A DNA stretch of 64,000 bases, from assembly GCF_038396675.1 (NCBI RefSeq), contig NC_088931.1, forward strand, positions 20,566,001 through 20,630,000, written 5' to 3'. The position numbers and the translations under genes are program-made. Source of the DNA: Hydra vulgaris. Lineage: Eukaryota > Cnidaria > Hydrozoa > Anthoathecata > Hydridae. Positions 22,100 to 34,374 of this stretch are shown piece after piece (within the stretch, counting starts at the first letter, position 1; the number at the start of each line of letters is the position of its first letter). A model generated the notes under the pieces. The model had not been told where the DNA came from, did no database searches, and saw only the letters and a list, made by a program, of their open reading frames with translations.

Positions 22100-22890
22100 T
22101 AAAATTAGCATTAATAGTGTTATTTGTTACTATTCTATCTTTTCTAAAATTACAATTATATTTTTTTTTACTTTCAAGTTTTTATTAGTTTTTAATATTT
22201 TTTTAAATTTAAATCATTTTGAGACATTGAATTGTAATTTTTTTTACAGATTATTTTTTATGACAATCACCTTTTTTCCACCTCTTTTTAGAACCACTCT
22301 TTCTTTCTTCCGCCACTCTTTCTTTTTTCGACCACTCTTTTTTTCTTTTACCACTCATTTGTTTATACTGTTTGCGAAAACTCCGTTCTAATAAATCTCT
22401 TTAATATATAATACACATGTTTTCTTTAACTACGAGGTTAACATTTATATTAATATACTAACTTATATTAATTGTTTAGGTCTTCAATCATTGAAGCATA
22501 GCAATTAAATGTTCTTATTAGTGCTCCAGCTGTTCGAGTACTAAGAATATATTTCTTAGAACTAGGTATTTTTTATGGCTACCAAAGTTCAAAGCAATAT
22601 GCTATTACCAAAAAGTTTAGATTTTTTATCTTTAAAAACAACATTATCAAAAATAACACTGGTCTAGTACTAATAATTCAAATAAAAAATAAAAAAATCA
22701 CAACTTGCAAAACAATGATCATAAAAAATAACTTTCGAAGAACAAAAAATCTTTTTACGAAGTTTCGAGAGTTCGAGGAACTTCTTTCGAAAGTTCGAGG
22801 GACAAAAAACTTCTTTCAAGGTTTTTAAAGATTTTTTTAAGATCTTTAACGTATTTGTTTTTGCCGAGTAAAGCCTAGAAATTTATTTTT
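22100..22890. other. AT-rich non-coding DNA
   Basis: No gene is seen. A pyrimidine-rich stretch at 22286-22365 repeats CCACTCTTTCTTT several times, and 22775-22830 has short TTCGAGG/CTTCTTTC repeats. Confidence 0.4.
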
Positions 22891-22894
22891 GCCA

Positions 22895-23404
<510 letters not shown>

Positions 23405-23515
23405 CCCGGCCAGCATGCCCAGATGGGTTGTATCCCGGGATTGCGTGGGCATCCGGGCATGGGCTTGATGTGGGCTTGTCATACAATTTTATATGGGTCC
23501 CATATGGGCAAATTA
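23405..23515. repeat. GC-rich repeat with CCCATATGGG-type words
   Basis: Immediately after the TA tract the sequence turns GC-rich: CCCGGCCAGCATGCCCAGAT, then repeated ATGGGCTTG and GGGCATCCGGGCATGG words and a palindromic CCCATATGGGC (23500-23510). It looks like one end of a dispersed repeat. The other end may have been lost in the TA array. Confidence 0.5.
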
Positions 23516-23519
23516 ATAA

Positions 23520-24150
23520 AATTACGAAACTCATTATTTACTATTATTATTATATACTTTCGTATTCCGTCATTTATTTTGATTGGAATATAATAAAATA
23601 GCATTTAAAACTTGTTTTAATTTCGAGTGTTCAGTTCATCCAAGGCAGCTAGATTATGAATTTGTATATTATGCATCGGGAATTTGTTAATTGCGCCAAT
23701 TTGCAACGCTATAGTTATAGTGAAATATTAATTATGAAATTATTTTGAAAAAAACAGCGAACATTTAGTAAGTTCTAATGTTTTGTTTTGAAAATAGTAT
23801 ATTTACTATACATATGTTTTATAAGAAATTGATCAATTTGTTTTAAACGTCATTGCTTGTATAATATATTTTTTTACGATAAAAGGACAGAAAATAACTT
23901 GCTAGTACTTGTACTGATGTAATTATTAGGCTTTAATTTATTGGTTAGTGGTTAGTAATATAATGTATTAAGTTAATTATCCGGTATCTTTAAATAATTT
24001 CAATTTAAGCTTTCAACAATTTTCCGAGATGCCATCGATCATAAAATATGTTGGTTATGTTGTCATAAAATTTTTAATAATATATTTTATTTGTGAATTC
24101 ACATTTTACTGCGATAAATTTTTTATTATCGAAGTTAAATATTTATAGAA
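23520..24150. other. AT-rich non-coding DNA
   Basis: Upstream flank of the relic gene at 24152. No promoter or terminal repeats identified. Confidence 0.35.
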
Positions 24151-24151
24151 T

Positions 24152-25440
24152 ATGGCAAAAAATTTTGAATGTTGTCAAAGAACAAAAAGGATGCGAGTGA
24201 AAAGGGCAGTGGATGAGTTACTAAAGAGTGTGAATGAACGTAATGAAGAGCCCGACATTAACAATGACTTAAGTCTGTGTTATGAACATGTTTTGCATTC
24301 AAGAGATTACTACCCTCAGCATTTAGGCAAGCTGGGAATAGATGGTGGTGGTTCATTTCTGAAAATTAGTTTTGGCAATATAAGCACAGAAAAAGTTGAT
24401 GAGTCAAAAAGTCCTCAACAAAAAAGTTTACGCCTACTCACAAACTCAATTGCTCGTGATACAGGTGTGAAGCGTCAACTCATTGTTGCAATTGTGGAAG
24501 ATGTGTCAGAAACATATGCGACTATCAAGATGATGATGGACCAAATCCATGTTGAAGACGTCTCTTTTGTCATCTCTTGTGATCTCAAAACTGCTAACAT
24601 CTTATGTGGAATTCAGTCTCATTCAAGTAAACACCCTGCTGTTGGTGTAACATTGATTCAGACAACCTCTCAGAATGTGGAGTTTCCAGGAGTTTTGGTT
24701 CAATACAAAAGAGCTACAGAGCATTTGTGTCTGCTGGCTCCAAATTCAAAATGGCTAAAGATTTTGACAACACAATTCATTCTCCTTTGATCAACATGGA
24801 GAACTCAAGACATATTTTGGACATCATTCCACCAATGGAACTACATTTACTAGGAATTGTCAATCATCTTTTCAAAAATCTTTCAGAACTTTGGCCAGGA
24901 GTAAAACAATGGCCTGCTCTGTTACACATTTAACTTCAGCCATACCACGGGGGACAATTTGCTAGAAATGAATGTCACAAACTTTTGCAAAATGTTGACA
25001 TTCTTCAAAGACTGGCTGAAAAGGCTTGTGCTTATGAAGCTCAGGGTTTCATTGAAATATTTTGCAATTTTAGAGATGTTGTTTCTTCCTGCTTCGGAAA
25101 GTCACTTGAGGGTGACTTCAAAGAAAAAATTGAAAAGTTCAAAGATTCTTTTCTCTCTCTGCCAGTTACAGTGACTCCAAAGGCACATTTTATCATATTT
25201 CCGAGTTCATTGATCGACATGGGTCTGCACTTGGATTGTTCAGTAAACAAGCAACTAAAGCAATGCATTCAAAGTTTAAGACTCACTGGCAAAGATTCAA
25301 GCGAAACCCTTCACACCCTGAGTATGGAACCCAGCTTCTACACTGCGTTGTGGAATTTAACAGCAAACATGCTTAAAAGTTAAAAGAAGTATTTTCAGAA
25401 AAATGTTTAAAAAAATATTTACATAGAATTTTGTTTCCAA
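24152..25440 (+). pseudogene. Decayed multicopy-type gene of a transposon-like family
   Basis: I recognise a family widespread in invertebrate genomes but cannot name it securely. The first frame (24152-24640) has LGIDGGGSFLKI and SCDLKTANILCGIQSHSSKHP-type motifs. A frame change near 24640 leads to PPMELHLLGIVNHLF (24829-24873), and a further break after the TAA at 24931 leads to YHGGQFARNE (about 24943-24972). The next segment runs from NVDILQRLAEKACAYEAQGF to SVTPKAHFII-like text (24985-25195). Another shift at about 25198 leads to GSALGLFSKQATKAMH and HPEYGTQLLHCVVEFNS (25218-25372). At least three frame breaks make it a relic. The two aspartates in GIDGGG and CDLK could be catalytic residues of a DDE-like enzyme; that is inference. 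A polyadenylation-like A-rich tail was not identified. Confidence 0.6.
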
Positions 25441-25449
25441 GTGTTAAAC

Positions 25450-26580
25450 TCATTGAATTCTTAACTCTGATTGAAGCAATATTTGAAATTATTGGCACAA
25501 AATTTTAAAACTATTTTAATTAATTATGTTTGTAATATTTTGGTATCATTGTACAAGAAAATTTCACTTTTGAAGAAAATTAATGCCAATTAGCAAAAAT
25601 GATTTTTGATATTTTTGATTCTTTTTTGGATATTTTTACTATAAACTTCAAATTGCTTTTTCTCCCTAGGACGTCGGTAAAAGATTTTGAAAATTTGCGA
25701 GGTAAGTCACCAATGCGTACATAACAAGACCCCAAAAGGGTTTTTTCGGTGCTCTCTAAAAGTATTACCGTCCAATATTTACAGGGTTTGATTTTTTCAT
25801 TAGGTAGGGCAATGGCCATTTTAAAATTGAAAAAAAAGTGAAAATGTTATACCCCTACTGTAGAAGTAATTTTAAAAAATTTTAGAATCAAGTGGCAATT
25901 AAAAAAGTTTAAGCAAGTTATAGTTATATATTTTTCTAAAACCTGACGTGGAAAAAAGTTTCTATCAATGGGAGACGTTTGATGGCAAATTTTTATTATA
26001 ATAAATCTCTTTAACTTTATGCATTTATGCATTACTGTTTTAAGAAATGAACATCTGTATGATTTTCAAGTATTTAAAAGATTTTGCCTAAATCTATATT
26101 ATAAAACATTTTTCTTATTTTATTACTCTCCAGGTAGTAATAGGAAAAAGAAATTTTTTTACGCTTTTTGACGTTTAATTGTTAAATTTTTTTTTTTCGG
26201 CGCTAAACATATTTTTCTGTGTTTTCTTTGGTGTTTTAGGTAAGTGTCTTTATTTTTGTTAAATATATGTTTTAAATCTCGTCTATGCACCTGTCACCTA
26301 CGCATATGTCTTTTAATAAAGAACTTTTCGAATGTTTACGTCATTTACATTTTGGATAAAAATTTAAATGTAAAATTTTAGGATAAAAATAGGTTCTTGA
26401 TAGTTGCATTACAATTTCATTTTAATTTCTTTTTTTTTTTAACTATATTTTTTTACATGATCTTTAGTGAATTTGTTTCATCATTGTAATCATCATCATC
26501 TCGTCAGCTTGAATTAACAAATGTTGGTCAAATACAAACAAGTTCTTTGATCCACTTGTATTTGGGTGATAAAAAAGTGT
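25450..26580. other. AT-rich DNA with two unrecognised short frames
   Basis: Minus-strand open frames at 25580-25819 (79 codons) and 25847-26032 (61 codons) exist. The first starts MAIALPNEKIKPCKYW and looks moderately protein-like, but I recognise no family and see no splice context, so neither is called as a gene. Confidence 0.3.
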
Positions 26581-26584
26581 TTGT

Positions 26585-26634
26585 TATAAATAAAAAAGAG
26601 TTTGTTATTATAAAATAAGAGTTTATTATAAATA
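26585..26634 (+). promoter_or_regulatory. Triplicated TATA-like region before the Cys-rich peptide
   Basis: A unit resembling AGTTTGTTATAAATAAAA occurs three times between 26573 and 26636, giving TATAAATA at 26585-26592, TATAAAAT at 26609-26616 and TATAAATA at 26627-26634. The last is too close to the ATG (26637) to be the core promoter, but the first is well spaced. Confidence 0.4.
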
Positions 26635-26636
26635 AA

Positions 26637-26846
26637 ATGAAAATTGATGTAATTTTGTTAATTGCAATAATAGCTTTTAGTCCCATTTATTCAACAGAAG
26701 ATGGAAGCAAAAACGAATTTTCTATTTTGGAAAAAGATCGGTGTTATTTTCAGTGCAAAGTTAAGAAAATTCATTGCCAACATGTGTTAAAACTTTTTCG
26801 GCCATGCACAAAGGATTATCGTTCCTGTGCAAAAAATTGTAGATAA
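26637..26846 (+). CDS. Secreted six-cysteine basic peptide precursor
   Basis: A 69-residue frame starts with a clear signal peptide (MKIDVILLIAIIAFSPIYST, cleavage likely after about residue 20). The mature part is basic, with net charge around +6 by simple counting. It contains exactly six cysteines at 36, 40, 47, 57, 64 and 68: C-x3-C-x6-C-x9-C-x6-C-x3-C, a symmetric spacing that suggests a disulfide-linked helical hairpin. TATA boxes lie upstream and an AATAAA lies 82 nt after the stop, so it looks like a complete single-exon gene. Family and function are not recognised; a defence, signalling or nematocyst role is only speculation. The peptide at 41647-41892 has a related cysteine framework. 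Confidence 0.7.
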   Translation: MKIDVILLIAIIAFSPIYSTEDGSKNEFSILEKDRCYFQCKVKKIHCQHVLKLFRPCTKDYRSCAKNCR

Positions 26847-26927
26847 CGAGTTTAACAAAACATTACGAAAAATAACCTTTTTAGCACTTAAATATAAATA
26901 TTACATGTATGTAAAAAAAATACTTGA

Positions 26928-26933
26928 AATAAA
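26928..26933 (+). terminator. AATAAA polyadenylation signal
   Basis: Canonical hexamer 82 nt after the stop codon of the Cys-rich peptide gene; supports that gene model. Confidence 0.5.
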
Positions 26934-27019
26934 ACCTTGTACTATTTTATGCTGCTTATACTTTTTTTCATGTAAGTTTCACATAGCTTCATATGCTATT
27001 AAAAGTAAATTTAGTTTTT

Positions 27020-27930
27020 AACACGTGCAGCATTTAGAGAGAAATTTTTTTTTATAATATACATTAACGATAACTAAAAGAATTCATATAACTAAGTAAC
27101 TTAATGTCTCATTTAAAGTTAACAATAATATTTTTTAATGAATACTATTATTTTTCTTTAACTCATTAGTCGTGCCTAAATTTTTCAAATCTTTTATGCC
27201 AAGATAAATATTTATCTTTTTAGCCATAGAGCATAACTTTTTAGGAGTTTTTATTTCAGGCTCTAAGCCTCGCTTCCTTTAAAAATTAAAATAATTTGTT
27301 ATGTGAAAGTTATTATTACACCTTAGACTGAAGTATCTTCATGTACATATTATTTCTACAATAACTTTTTTTGTGGGTATATCTAAACTTTAAAATTATC
27401 TTATTAAAAATTGTTGACGTCAATTTATCTTCTGATTTTTCATAAATAATTGAAATTTTTTAAAATTACTCCTTCTAATAATAGTAAACATATTTAATAA
27501 TAAATATTTCAGTTGACAGTGCGAGTCATGTCAAACTGTAACTGCATGAGCGAGAACTGTGGCGTGGCACACATTCCAATTGGGGGATGGGGGATGGGGT
27601 GGAGGGAATAAAACGAATTTTAGTACCCCATTTGCAAATCTAGGGGCCTTTTTGAAAACCTTTTTTTATAAACTTAAGCTTAACAAGTTTATAACTCACT
27701 CATTTCTAAAAGATTTTTGAAAGTTTTTTTGTACAGAATTTTTATAACTATTTTTTGGTCTTTGTAACAATTTTTAATTGCTAAATTATTTTTAAAACAG
27801 TTTGCTCTGTTGAGTAATTTAACTCATTGGGAAACTCTTTTATGGCATTAAATGTTTTATGCTAAATTCATTGTGTCGTTGTTTTTGCTTATTTACAATA
27901 TTTTTTTGTAAACAAAAAAAGTGTCCCGTG
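27020..27930. other. Non-coding DNA with a GC-rich island
   Basis: Mostly AT-rich. A less AT-rich stretch at about 27518-27650 (GAGCGAGAACTGTGGCGTGG, then GGGGGATGGGGGATGGGG) interrupts it and looks like a dispersed repeat of unknown type. Confidence 0.4.
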
Positions 27931-27936
27931 TTTTTT

Positions 27937-28005
27937 CTCACCAAATTTCAGCGATGGCCCAGCGGGAATTGAACCTAGAACCTTTTGTTTCTAATGTCAC
28001 CACTG
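27937..28005 (-). repeat. tRNA-like (SINE head) sequence
   Basis: On the minus strand a perfect box B word GGTTCAATTCC is followed by CGCTGGGCC and preceded by GTGGTGACATTAG. A complete box A and acceptor stem are not recognisable, so this is a tRNA-derived repeat, not a tRNA gene. Confidence 0.5.
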
Positions 28006-28380
28006 TAAATATTTGCTTTTTTCTCTGCATATTTGACTTGTCTAACTAATATGGTATGATTTTATATATGATTTCAACCCAATATTTATGAAACTTAGAC
28101 ATGAAAATTCAATAACATAATATAATAAATTTTTTTGCAAAATATTCTTATTCCATATTTATTAAATTTACTTATAAATAACAGAGTATTAAATATTACA
28201 TAAAATGATAAAAAAAATTTTTTTTACTTGATTGTATATTAAGTATACTATACTTATACTTTTTTAAATCTATTTATATATTGAATTAATATTATAATAA
28301 TAGGAAAGCATAGTTCTAACAGTTAATATATTAAATTGTTCCGGTTTTAAATTCTTTTTAATTATTATGTATGTAGATTT

Positions 28381-28386
28381 TGTATA

Positions 28387-28484
<98 letters not shown>

Positions 28485-28503
28485 TATATTGTATATATAT
28501 ATA
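28381..28503. repeat. (TA)n microsatellite
   Basis: About 120 bp of TA repeats with TATG/TTG variants at both ends, flanked by nearly symmetric TTTGTATATA and TATATACTTTG words. Confidence 0.95.
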
Positions 28504-28509
28504 CTTTGT

Positions 28510-30120
28510 ATATACATAAATCTTTGTATATATTATGTTTATAAAAACAAGTGAGTTATTATTACTATTTGTAAACAACCTTGAAATGTAATCACCAACT
28601 ATTTCAGAAATATATTGATTGATTTTCACTTAAATAGCCAACTGAATTGTTTTATAGTTCAACACCAACATATTTTCTAGAAACCAAAATTTAAACTATA
28701 GAAAAACTAAACAAAATAAACACCATTAGTTTTCGGATAAAATAAAATAATGTATAAGCTAAAATAATAAAAAAGAGTTTCAAAAAATAAATTAAGAAAT
28801 AACTCAATAGATGTCAAGTTTAAAGATGTAAGATATCAGAACTTGTTTCCACACTTAATACCAGGTTTACTTAATCATATACGCCCAAAGTGTTTTTAAG
28901 AACACGGTGTCTTTAAGAACAAAAAAATAAAAGAAAAAAAAGTTCGATTTGTGTTAACTTTTGAATTTAGAAAGATTAGATTGGAAAGATTTGGAAAATA
29001 AACAGATAAAAATCTAAATATCTAAATATATAAATCTAAATATATAAATATATAAAAATAAGCAAAACAGGAGCAAATGGGCAGCAGAGGTAAAATACGT
29101 TTGACTTCGACGCCTTCGACTAGAAAGCCTTAGAAACCAATGGGAATCTTTGTAAATGATCATTTTATTTTTTGCTAAAGTTTGGAAAAGAGTTTGTGCA
29201 TACGCTTAAAAGTTAATGCAGTTAGTGTATTTTGAATAAAAAGTAACTATTAGAACATCGTTTCCATTTTACTTTGCAAAAAGATATTAATGTGATGAAA
29301 AAAACAAAAGCAAAAAAATACAAAAAATAAATAAGATTTCCATGACAAATGAACTGAACAGACTACTGTTAACTGTTATTTTTTTTTTTGTAATTCCAAA
29401 ATTCACAATCATAACTCTTTCCTTTCAATTTTGTTCGATAAATACTGTTTTTCAGAACTCGTCGGGTGTTTATTAAAAAGTAAGCTTTTGGTAAAAATTT
29501 ATTTAATTCCGTTAAATAATTTAGTTAATTGGTAAAAATTTTCACAAAGTTCATAATTAGTTAAAACTAATTTACTAAAACCTAGTTAGCTCATGATATT
29601 TAAGTTTCTAAAAGTATTTAAAATATTCATTTTTTACAGGATGTGGGCTAAATTTATAATTCATTAAAAATTCATGTTTTTCTAGATAGAAGGCTACTGC
29701 TTTTTTTTTTTTTTTGAGACCAGAAAAAGATTTTTTATAAGGAATGTAACTTGAAAATGTTACCTGCCCAAAGTTATATTTTCGAAGACTTAATTTTATT
29801 ATTAAAAATAATTGATCCATAAAAACTGCAGAGCTCGATGAGTAAAAACAGATGCAACTAATCTCGGTCTCACCTACATTTAACAAATCAAAAACCAAGA
29901 TTCTGTAATCCCAATCCCAACACAAACTAATAAAAATTAGTAAAAAATTATTTTATTTTGTTTGGATTTTTTTTTTAAATCTGAGTTACCATTATTTTAC
30001 AAGGCATTTATTCAACAAGTTCTTCATTGTCATGGCTTTTATCCATAACAACGCTTTAACATTCATAATTATAATATTGTAACTTCCAATAAAGTTATGC
30101 TTGTTTTCTGACATCCATTT
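28510..30120. other. AT-rich DNA, no supported gene
   Basis: A minus-strand frame at 29608-29925 (105 codons, starting MCWDWDYRILVFDLL) contains a Lys run from a T-tract and no recognisable domain. I left it uncalled. Nothing else stands out. Confidence 0.4.
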
Positions 30121-30129
30121 AAGTTGCGT

Positions 30130-30987
30130 TTATTTTTGAACTTTTAATAAAAGAAGTGGGTAATGCTTTTCTGCTTGTTTTTTATTAGTCGTCCATTGTG
30201 AATAAAATTGATTAATATTATTTACAGTAGAACGTAATCTTATCAAAATCCACAAGCAATCGAAAACAACTCCTAAAAATAGCCACATAGACATAATGGC
30301 CGAAGCAGACTGTGAAATATTTTTCCCCTTTAAAGCAATCACAAGATTTGGTAATGATATTGGTAAACAAAAAATTGCAAAAGAAAAAAGTAAGCCTGCA
30401 AACATCTTAAACGCTTTTTGATGACTCGATATAGAATAAGAAATATCATCGCAATCTCTAAAAATTTTTGTATCTTTAGTGCAAATAAAGTTTACAATAG
30501 TCAATACTCCAGTTATTAAAAATCCAATATTAAATACTACTTTTGTTTGAGCGGATTTGGACTTGTAAGTAACTCCAGTTAGTAATATTGCAACTACCCA
30601 TTCAAATACGATCATTAAACTGATATAAGTTTTTGACCGTGACAAGCTTAAAAATCGTTTCACGTAGAAAATGCATATAACTCGTTGAAATGTTAGCACC
30701 ATAGCGTGTAACAACATTGAGGAAGTCAACCAAAGAGTTCCTAAGTTATTTAGTTCAAAGAAAGTATGATTTTTTTCTCCATTAATTAAAAAGGCCACAT
30801 ACCCAACGGCATAAAGTATTTCAACCAACAAATGTGCCACTACCTTGCTTACCAATGTTAAAGTAACTATTCCGAACCCGCTTGCAAGAAAGTAGCGTCT
30901 GAGCTTAAAAAATAATAAAGTATTTATAAAAAAAACAACAATAATCTGTATGCCTGAAAACCACGCAAACAACGTAAACTGGTTCAT
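30130..30987 (-). CDS. Divergent seven-transmembrane receptor-like protein, intronless
   Basis: A 285-residue single frame has seven hydrophobic segments at about 8-28, 36-67, 82-108, 120-139, 149-169, 193-217 and 229-250. They are separated by short loops and followed by a 35-residue polar tail. The third segment ends in LTFQRVICIFYVKRF, at the place of the DRY motif of rhodopsin-class GPCRs. The sixth contains FAIFCLPISLPN, resembling the CWxP region. A predicted glycosylation site (NHT, 73-75) lies in the extracellular loop before segment 3. The conserved NPxxY is not evident; FDCLWILIRL stands in its place. This fits the many intronless, lineage-specific class A-like GPCRs of cnidarians, so a ligand cannot be given. 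The TAA stop overlaps an AATAAA word. Confidence 0.75.
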   Translation of the reverse strand: MNQFTLFAWFSGIQIIVVFFINTLLFFKLRRYFLASGFGIVTLTLVSKVVAHLLVEILYAVGYVAFLINGEKNHTFFELNNLGTLWLTSSMLLHAMVLTFQRVICIFYVKRFLSLSRSKTYISLMIVFEWVVAILLTGVTYKSKSAQTKVVFNIGFLITGVLTIVNFICTKDTKIFRDCDDISYSISSHQKAFKMFAGLLFSFAIFCLPISLPNLVIALKGKNISQSASAIMSMWLFLGVVFDCLWILIRLRSTVNNINQFYSQWTTNKKQAEKHYPLLLLKVQK

Positions 30988-30989
30988 GC

Positions 30990-31754
30990 TTCTTTAATTT
31001 TTTGCTAAAATCTTCTTACAGAACAATTTCTTTATAATTTTTTAAAAATTCGTTTTTCAACCTCTCAGTTAATTGAACACATTCATTGAAAATTTTTTTT
31101 ACTAGACTTTCAGATTTCAAAATTAATTTTGAAAAGCAAACATTTTAAATTAACTTTTGTTTTTGTGTATTTTAGAATAATAACAGAAAAAAAAAATTAA
31201 ATAAAGGTAAACACAAATCTAAAAATATAAACTAAGCAACATTCATATTTATCTATGGAAAAACAAATTTTGAAAAAAATTGAAAGCTAGACAAACTTGT
31301 AACATTTCGTTATATTTAGCCATCTGTGTATTTATAAATATGTTACGTTAAGTTTAACTATATGGTTAAAAATGTTACCAAAAAAAAAACAAAAAAAAAA
31401 AAACTTTGGAAAAATTTGATTTTAAAAACATTCTCTTTTTTTTTCTCTTATATTATTTTAAACTTATATTATCATAATAACCTCAATGATATTTATATCT
31501 ATTATTTTAATAGTTCTTTTAAAGTCATAAAAGATTAAATAATTTAGATTCATAGAAAAGGAAGAATTTTTTTTTATTATATACTTTTTGCATGAAGCGA
31601 TGTCATTGGGCACCAGCAATTTTTAAGTTTTTTTTTTTCAGAAAAATCGATTGCTTCATGCGGGAGTATCTTAATTAGATGATAAAATTAAAATGTGCAA
31701 AATATAAGTTGAAGGTTTCCCGATTCTATTTTATTTTAGTTTAATTTTTTACAT
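30990..31754. other. AT-rich non-coding DNA
   Basis: Upstream flank of the receptor gene (its promoter side) and left flank of the TIR element at 31758. No specific element identified. Confidence 0.35.
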
Positions 31755-31755
31755 A

Positions 31756-33326
31756 TACCGTAAAATCGCCTAGGTTCGGTCACCATGTAATTTCGGTCAT
31801 TTAGCAAAAAATATTAAAAAAGCATGCTAAACTCAAATTTTATAAACTTTTTTTTCTCAAATGATATAATTAGTTCGTAAATATGAATTTATAAAAAAAT
31901 AATAATGTTTATATGCTAACTGCTGAAATAATTCTTTAGCAAAACAACAATTTGAAAAAATGCATACTATTAAAATCTAAAATAAAGCAAATTATTAAAA
32001 TAAATGATCAAATTTAATCTTAGTATTATTAAGAATCACCAAATTAATTATATTTACTAAAAAATAATTACTAATTTTTGAAAATTAACTACAATTTTTT
32101 ACAAAAATTAGTGAAATTTTGAAATACTCAAACTTCGGTCATTCACGGATAAACAACGAAGGAGACAATTAGCAGTAATATTGTGAAATGTTGATAAGTA
32201 TTGCAAATGTAAAACTTACCGGTAACTTTAACTGTAAATTTACCAGTAATTTATAATGGATACATTTTTTATTCAAATAAAATGCCATGGTATCTTATTT
32301 GAATAAAATATTCGTTCATAATTTCAAAATTAACTAACGGTTCTTTGAGTTCTATTAAATATCAAGCTTGTGACATTTTTTTTGGAGATAAAATTACAGC
32401 TCAACGACAAATGTGAATGCGTTGCGAATCCTGTGACCATTGGTTGTGTGGATATTGCTGTTCCACTAAGGTCAACGATACGTGCAAGAACCGCCAATAA
32501 ACATACAAAACTCATTTAAAGCAAAGTACTGTTTTTTTTTGTTTATTGAATAAATCTTTTTAAATTAATTGAAAAATATATTTATAATTTTATTAATCAG
32601 TTGTGTAGCAAATGTGGCGGCAAAAGTAATAAAATAGTTAATTACAATAAAAATTAAAAATATTTAAGAAATTACTTATATTTAAGAAAGCCTTTTTTTT
32701 ATGTGCTCCTTCTTGTTTTCTTTGGTGCCCGAAAAGACTTTTTATTATTGTCTGAAAAATAAATAAACAAAGTAACTAATAGTAAATAAATCTGAGATAC
32801 AAAAACGATTTCTTAACAAAGTATTTAACGATACAAAAAAAATGCATAGTTAATGTCATTTCAATAATGCATAAAAAATGCATACTTAGTGTCTAAAAAT
32901 AGTAAAATAACAAATTGTTAAGAAGTAATACAAAAACAAAAGTAATAACTATAATTATTATGGTTTTTGTTTTATTTTTTTGAATTAATTACATTTATGG
33001 TTGTTGTTTTTTTAAACTAACTGTGTAATACATTATATTATTACAAGATAAAACCACATTTTAATGTTAGTTTTTATTATTTGTGACGTTAAGTTTGTGA
33101 TTCGTTATTAGTATTTGTATAGAGACCGAACTTATGAGATGGTATTGAGAGTTCGGTCAAAGTAGATATTTTCATTTTAAGTTAAATATTGAGTATTAGT
33201 TTTTATTTTTCATTTTTTTATTTTTGTAATATCAATTATCAATATATTTTCTGGATGTTTCATGACAAAAAAGGAAATTTTTTAATTCATGCGTGACAAA
33301 TAAATGTTCAAAGCGATTTTACGGTA
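31756..33326. mobile_element. TA-flanked TIR element (Tc1/mariner or pogo type), decayed
   Basis: CCGTAAAATCGC at 31758-31769 and its exact inverse GCGATTTTACGG at 33313-33324 are each bounded by TA (31756-31757, 33325-33326). Subterminal TTCGGTC words are repeated near both ends (31774, 31793; 33124 and 33152 in inverted form). The 1.57-kb body has no intact transposase. A plus-strand relic near 32370-32480 reads CESCDHWLCGYC, after an upstream CD word, resembling the zinc-knuckle/PHD-like tail found in some pogo-type transposases. That assignment is tentative. Confidence 0.65.
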
Positions 33327-33329
33327 ATT

Positions 33330-34370
33330 CTTAAGAAACACAAACTAGGGTGAGTTATAATTAATATACTCCTAAAACGAGTGTTGGTGTAAAACATTTT
33401 CCCGAGAATATTCATATATAATATATATGAAAAATGCAAAAAGAATAATAAACTTCGGCTGGAAAGTTTTGTTTATGTTTAACTTATTTTTACTGACGCA
33501 TTTCTTTATAATTCTTCAATAGATATTTGTATTCTTTATATTCTACAATACAAAGATGTCTTTAGAGTCATGTCTTTAGAGTTGCTTATTTAAGTTAATT
33601 TTTCAAACCTATTTTTCAAGTAAGATTGCTACAAGTTAACTTTAGATTTTTTTATTTTTGTGTTAACTCCTATTCTTTTATAAACTATTTCAGCTTGAAA
33701 CGACCTATTGCCAAAAATGGCTGGTACCTATTAACCGATATATTTTAATTTTAGTTAAGTTAAATTTGTATTTGTTTATTTATTTATTTATTTCGTCATT
33801 AAAAAAAGAATACAATGCCGTGTTATATAAATAAAATCTACATGACCGGGGCTAAAAGAAGTCAATATTTGCCTTATCACTACGCTCCGACGTGCTTTGA
33901 TCATCATTAAAAGGTAATCATACAAATAAATGTAAAAATAAAGGTAAACATATAAATAAAGGTAAAAATACAACCATTAAAAGGTAAACATACAATTACT
34001 TTGTACCATTTAAAAGTTATACACAAATATTTACAAGTATAGTAAGCTACTAATCTATAATCAAAATAATAATAAGAAAGTAATAAGAAAATTAAAAATA
34101 ATCTTTAAAAACTAAAGATAAGTTGATGGGAAAGATAAGTTGATAGAAAAATTTAAAGAAAATTTAAATTAGAGACAAGTTAATAAGATAACGAGTTTTA
34201 AAAAAAAAATATTAAAAAACTAAAAAATTAAATTAAATTAAAATTTAAATTAAAAAAATTAAAATTTGAATTAAAAAAAAAATTAAATTAAATTAAAAAA
34301 AAATTAAAAAATTAAAAAATTAAAAAAAAGAAAAAAAAAGAAAATCTCATAAAGAATTTAATTTATTAAC
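33330..34370. other. AT-rich DNA, 3' side of a LINE relic
   Basis: Low-complexity A/T tracts (34180-34345) with AAATTAAA runs. Probably includes the 3' untranslated end of the minus-strand LINE that follows. No gene seen. Confidence 0.35.
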
Positions 34371-34374
34371 ATCG

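Noticed and set aside
25580-25819. 79-codon minus-strand frame starting MAIALPNEK
   Set aside because: Moderately protein-like but no family, splice site or promoter could be tied to it. A homology search would decide.
29608-29925. 105-codon minus-strand frame
   Set aside because: Contains a Lys run from a homopolymer and no recognisable domain or gene context.
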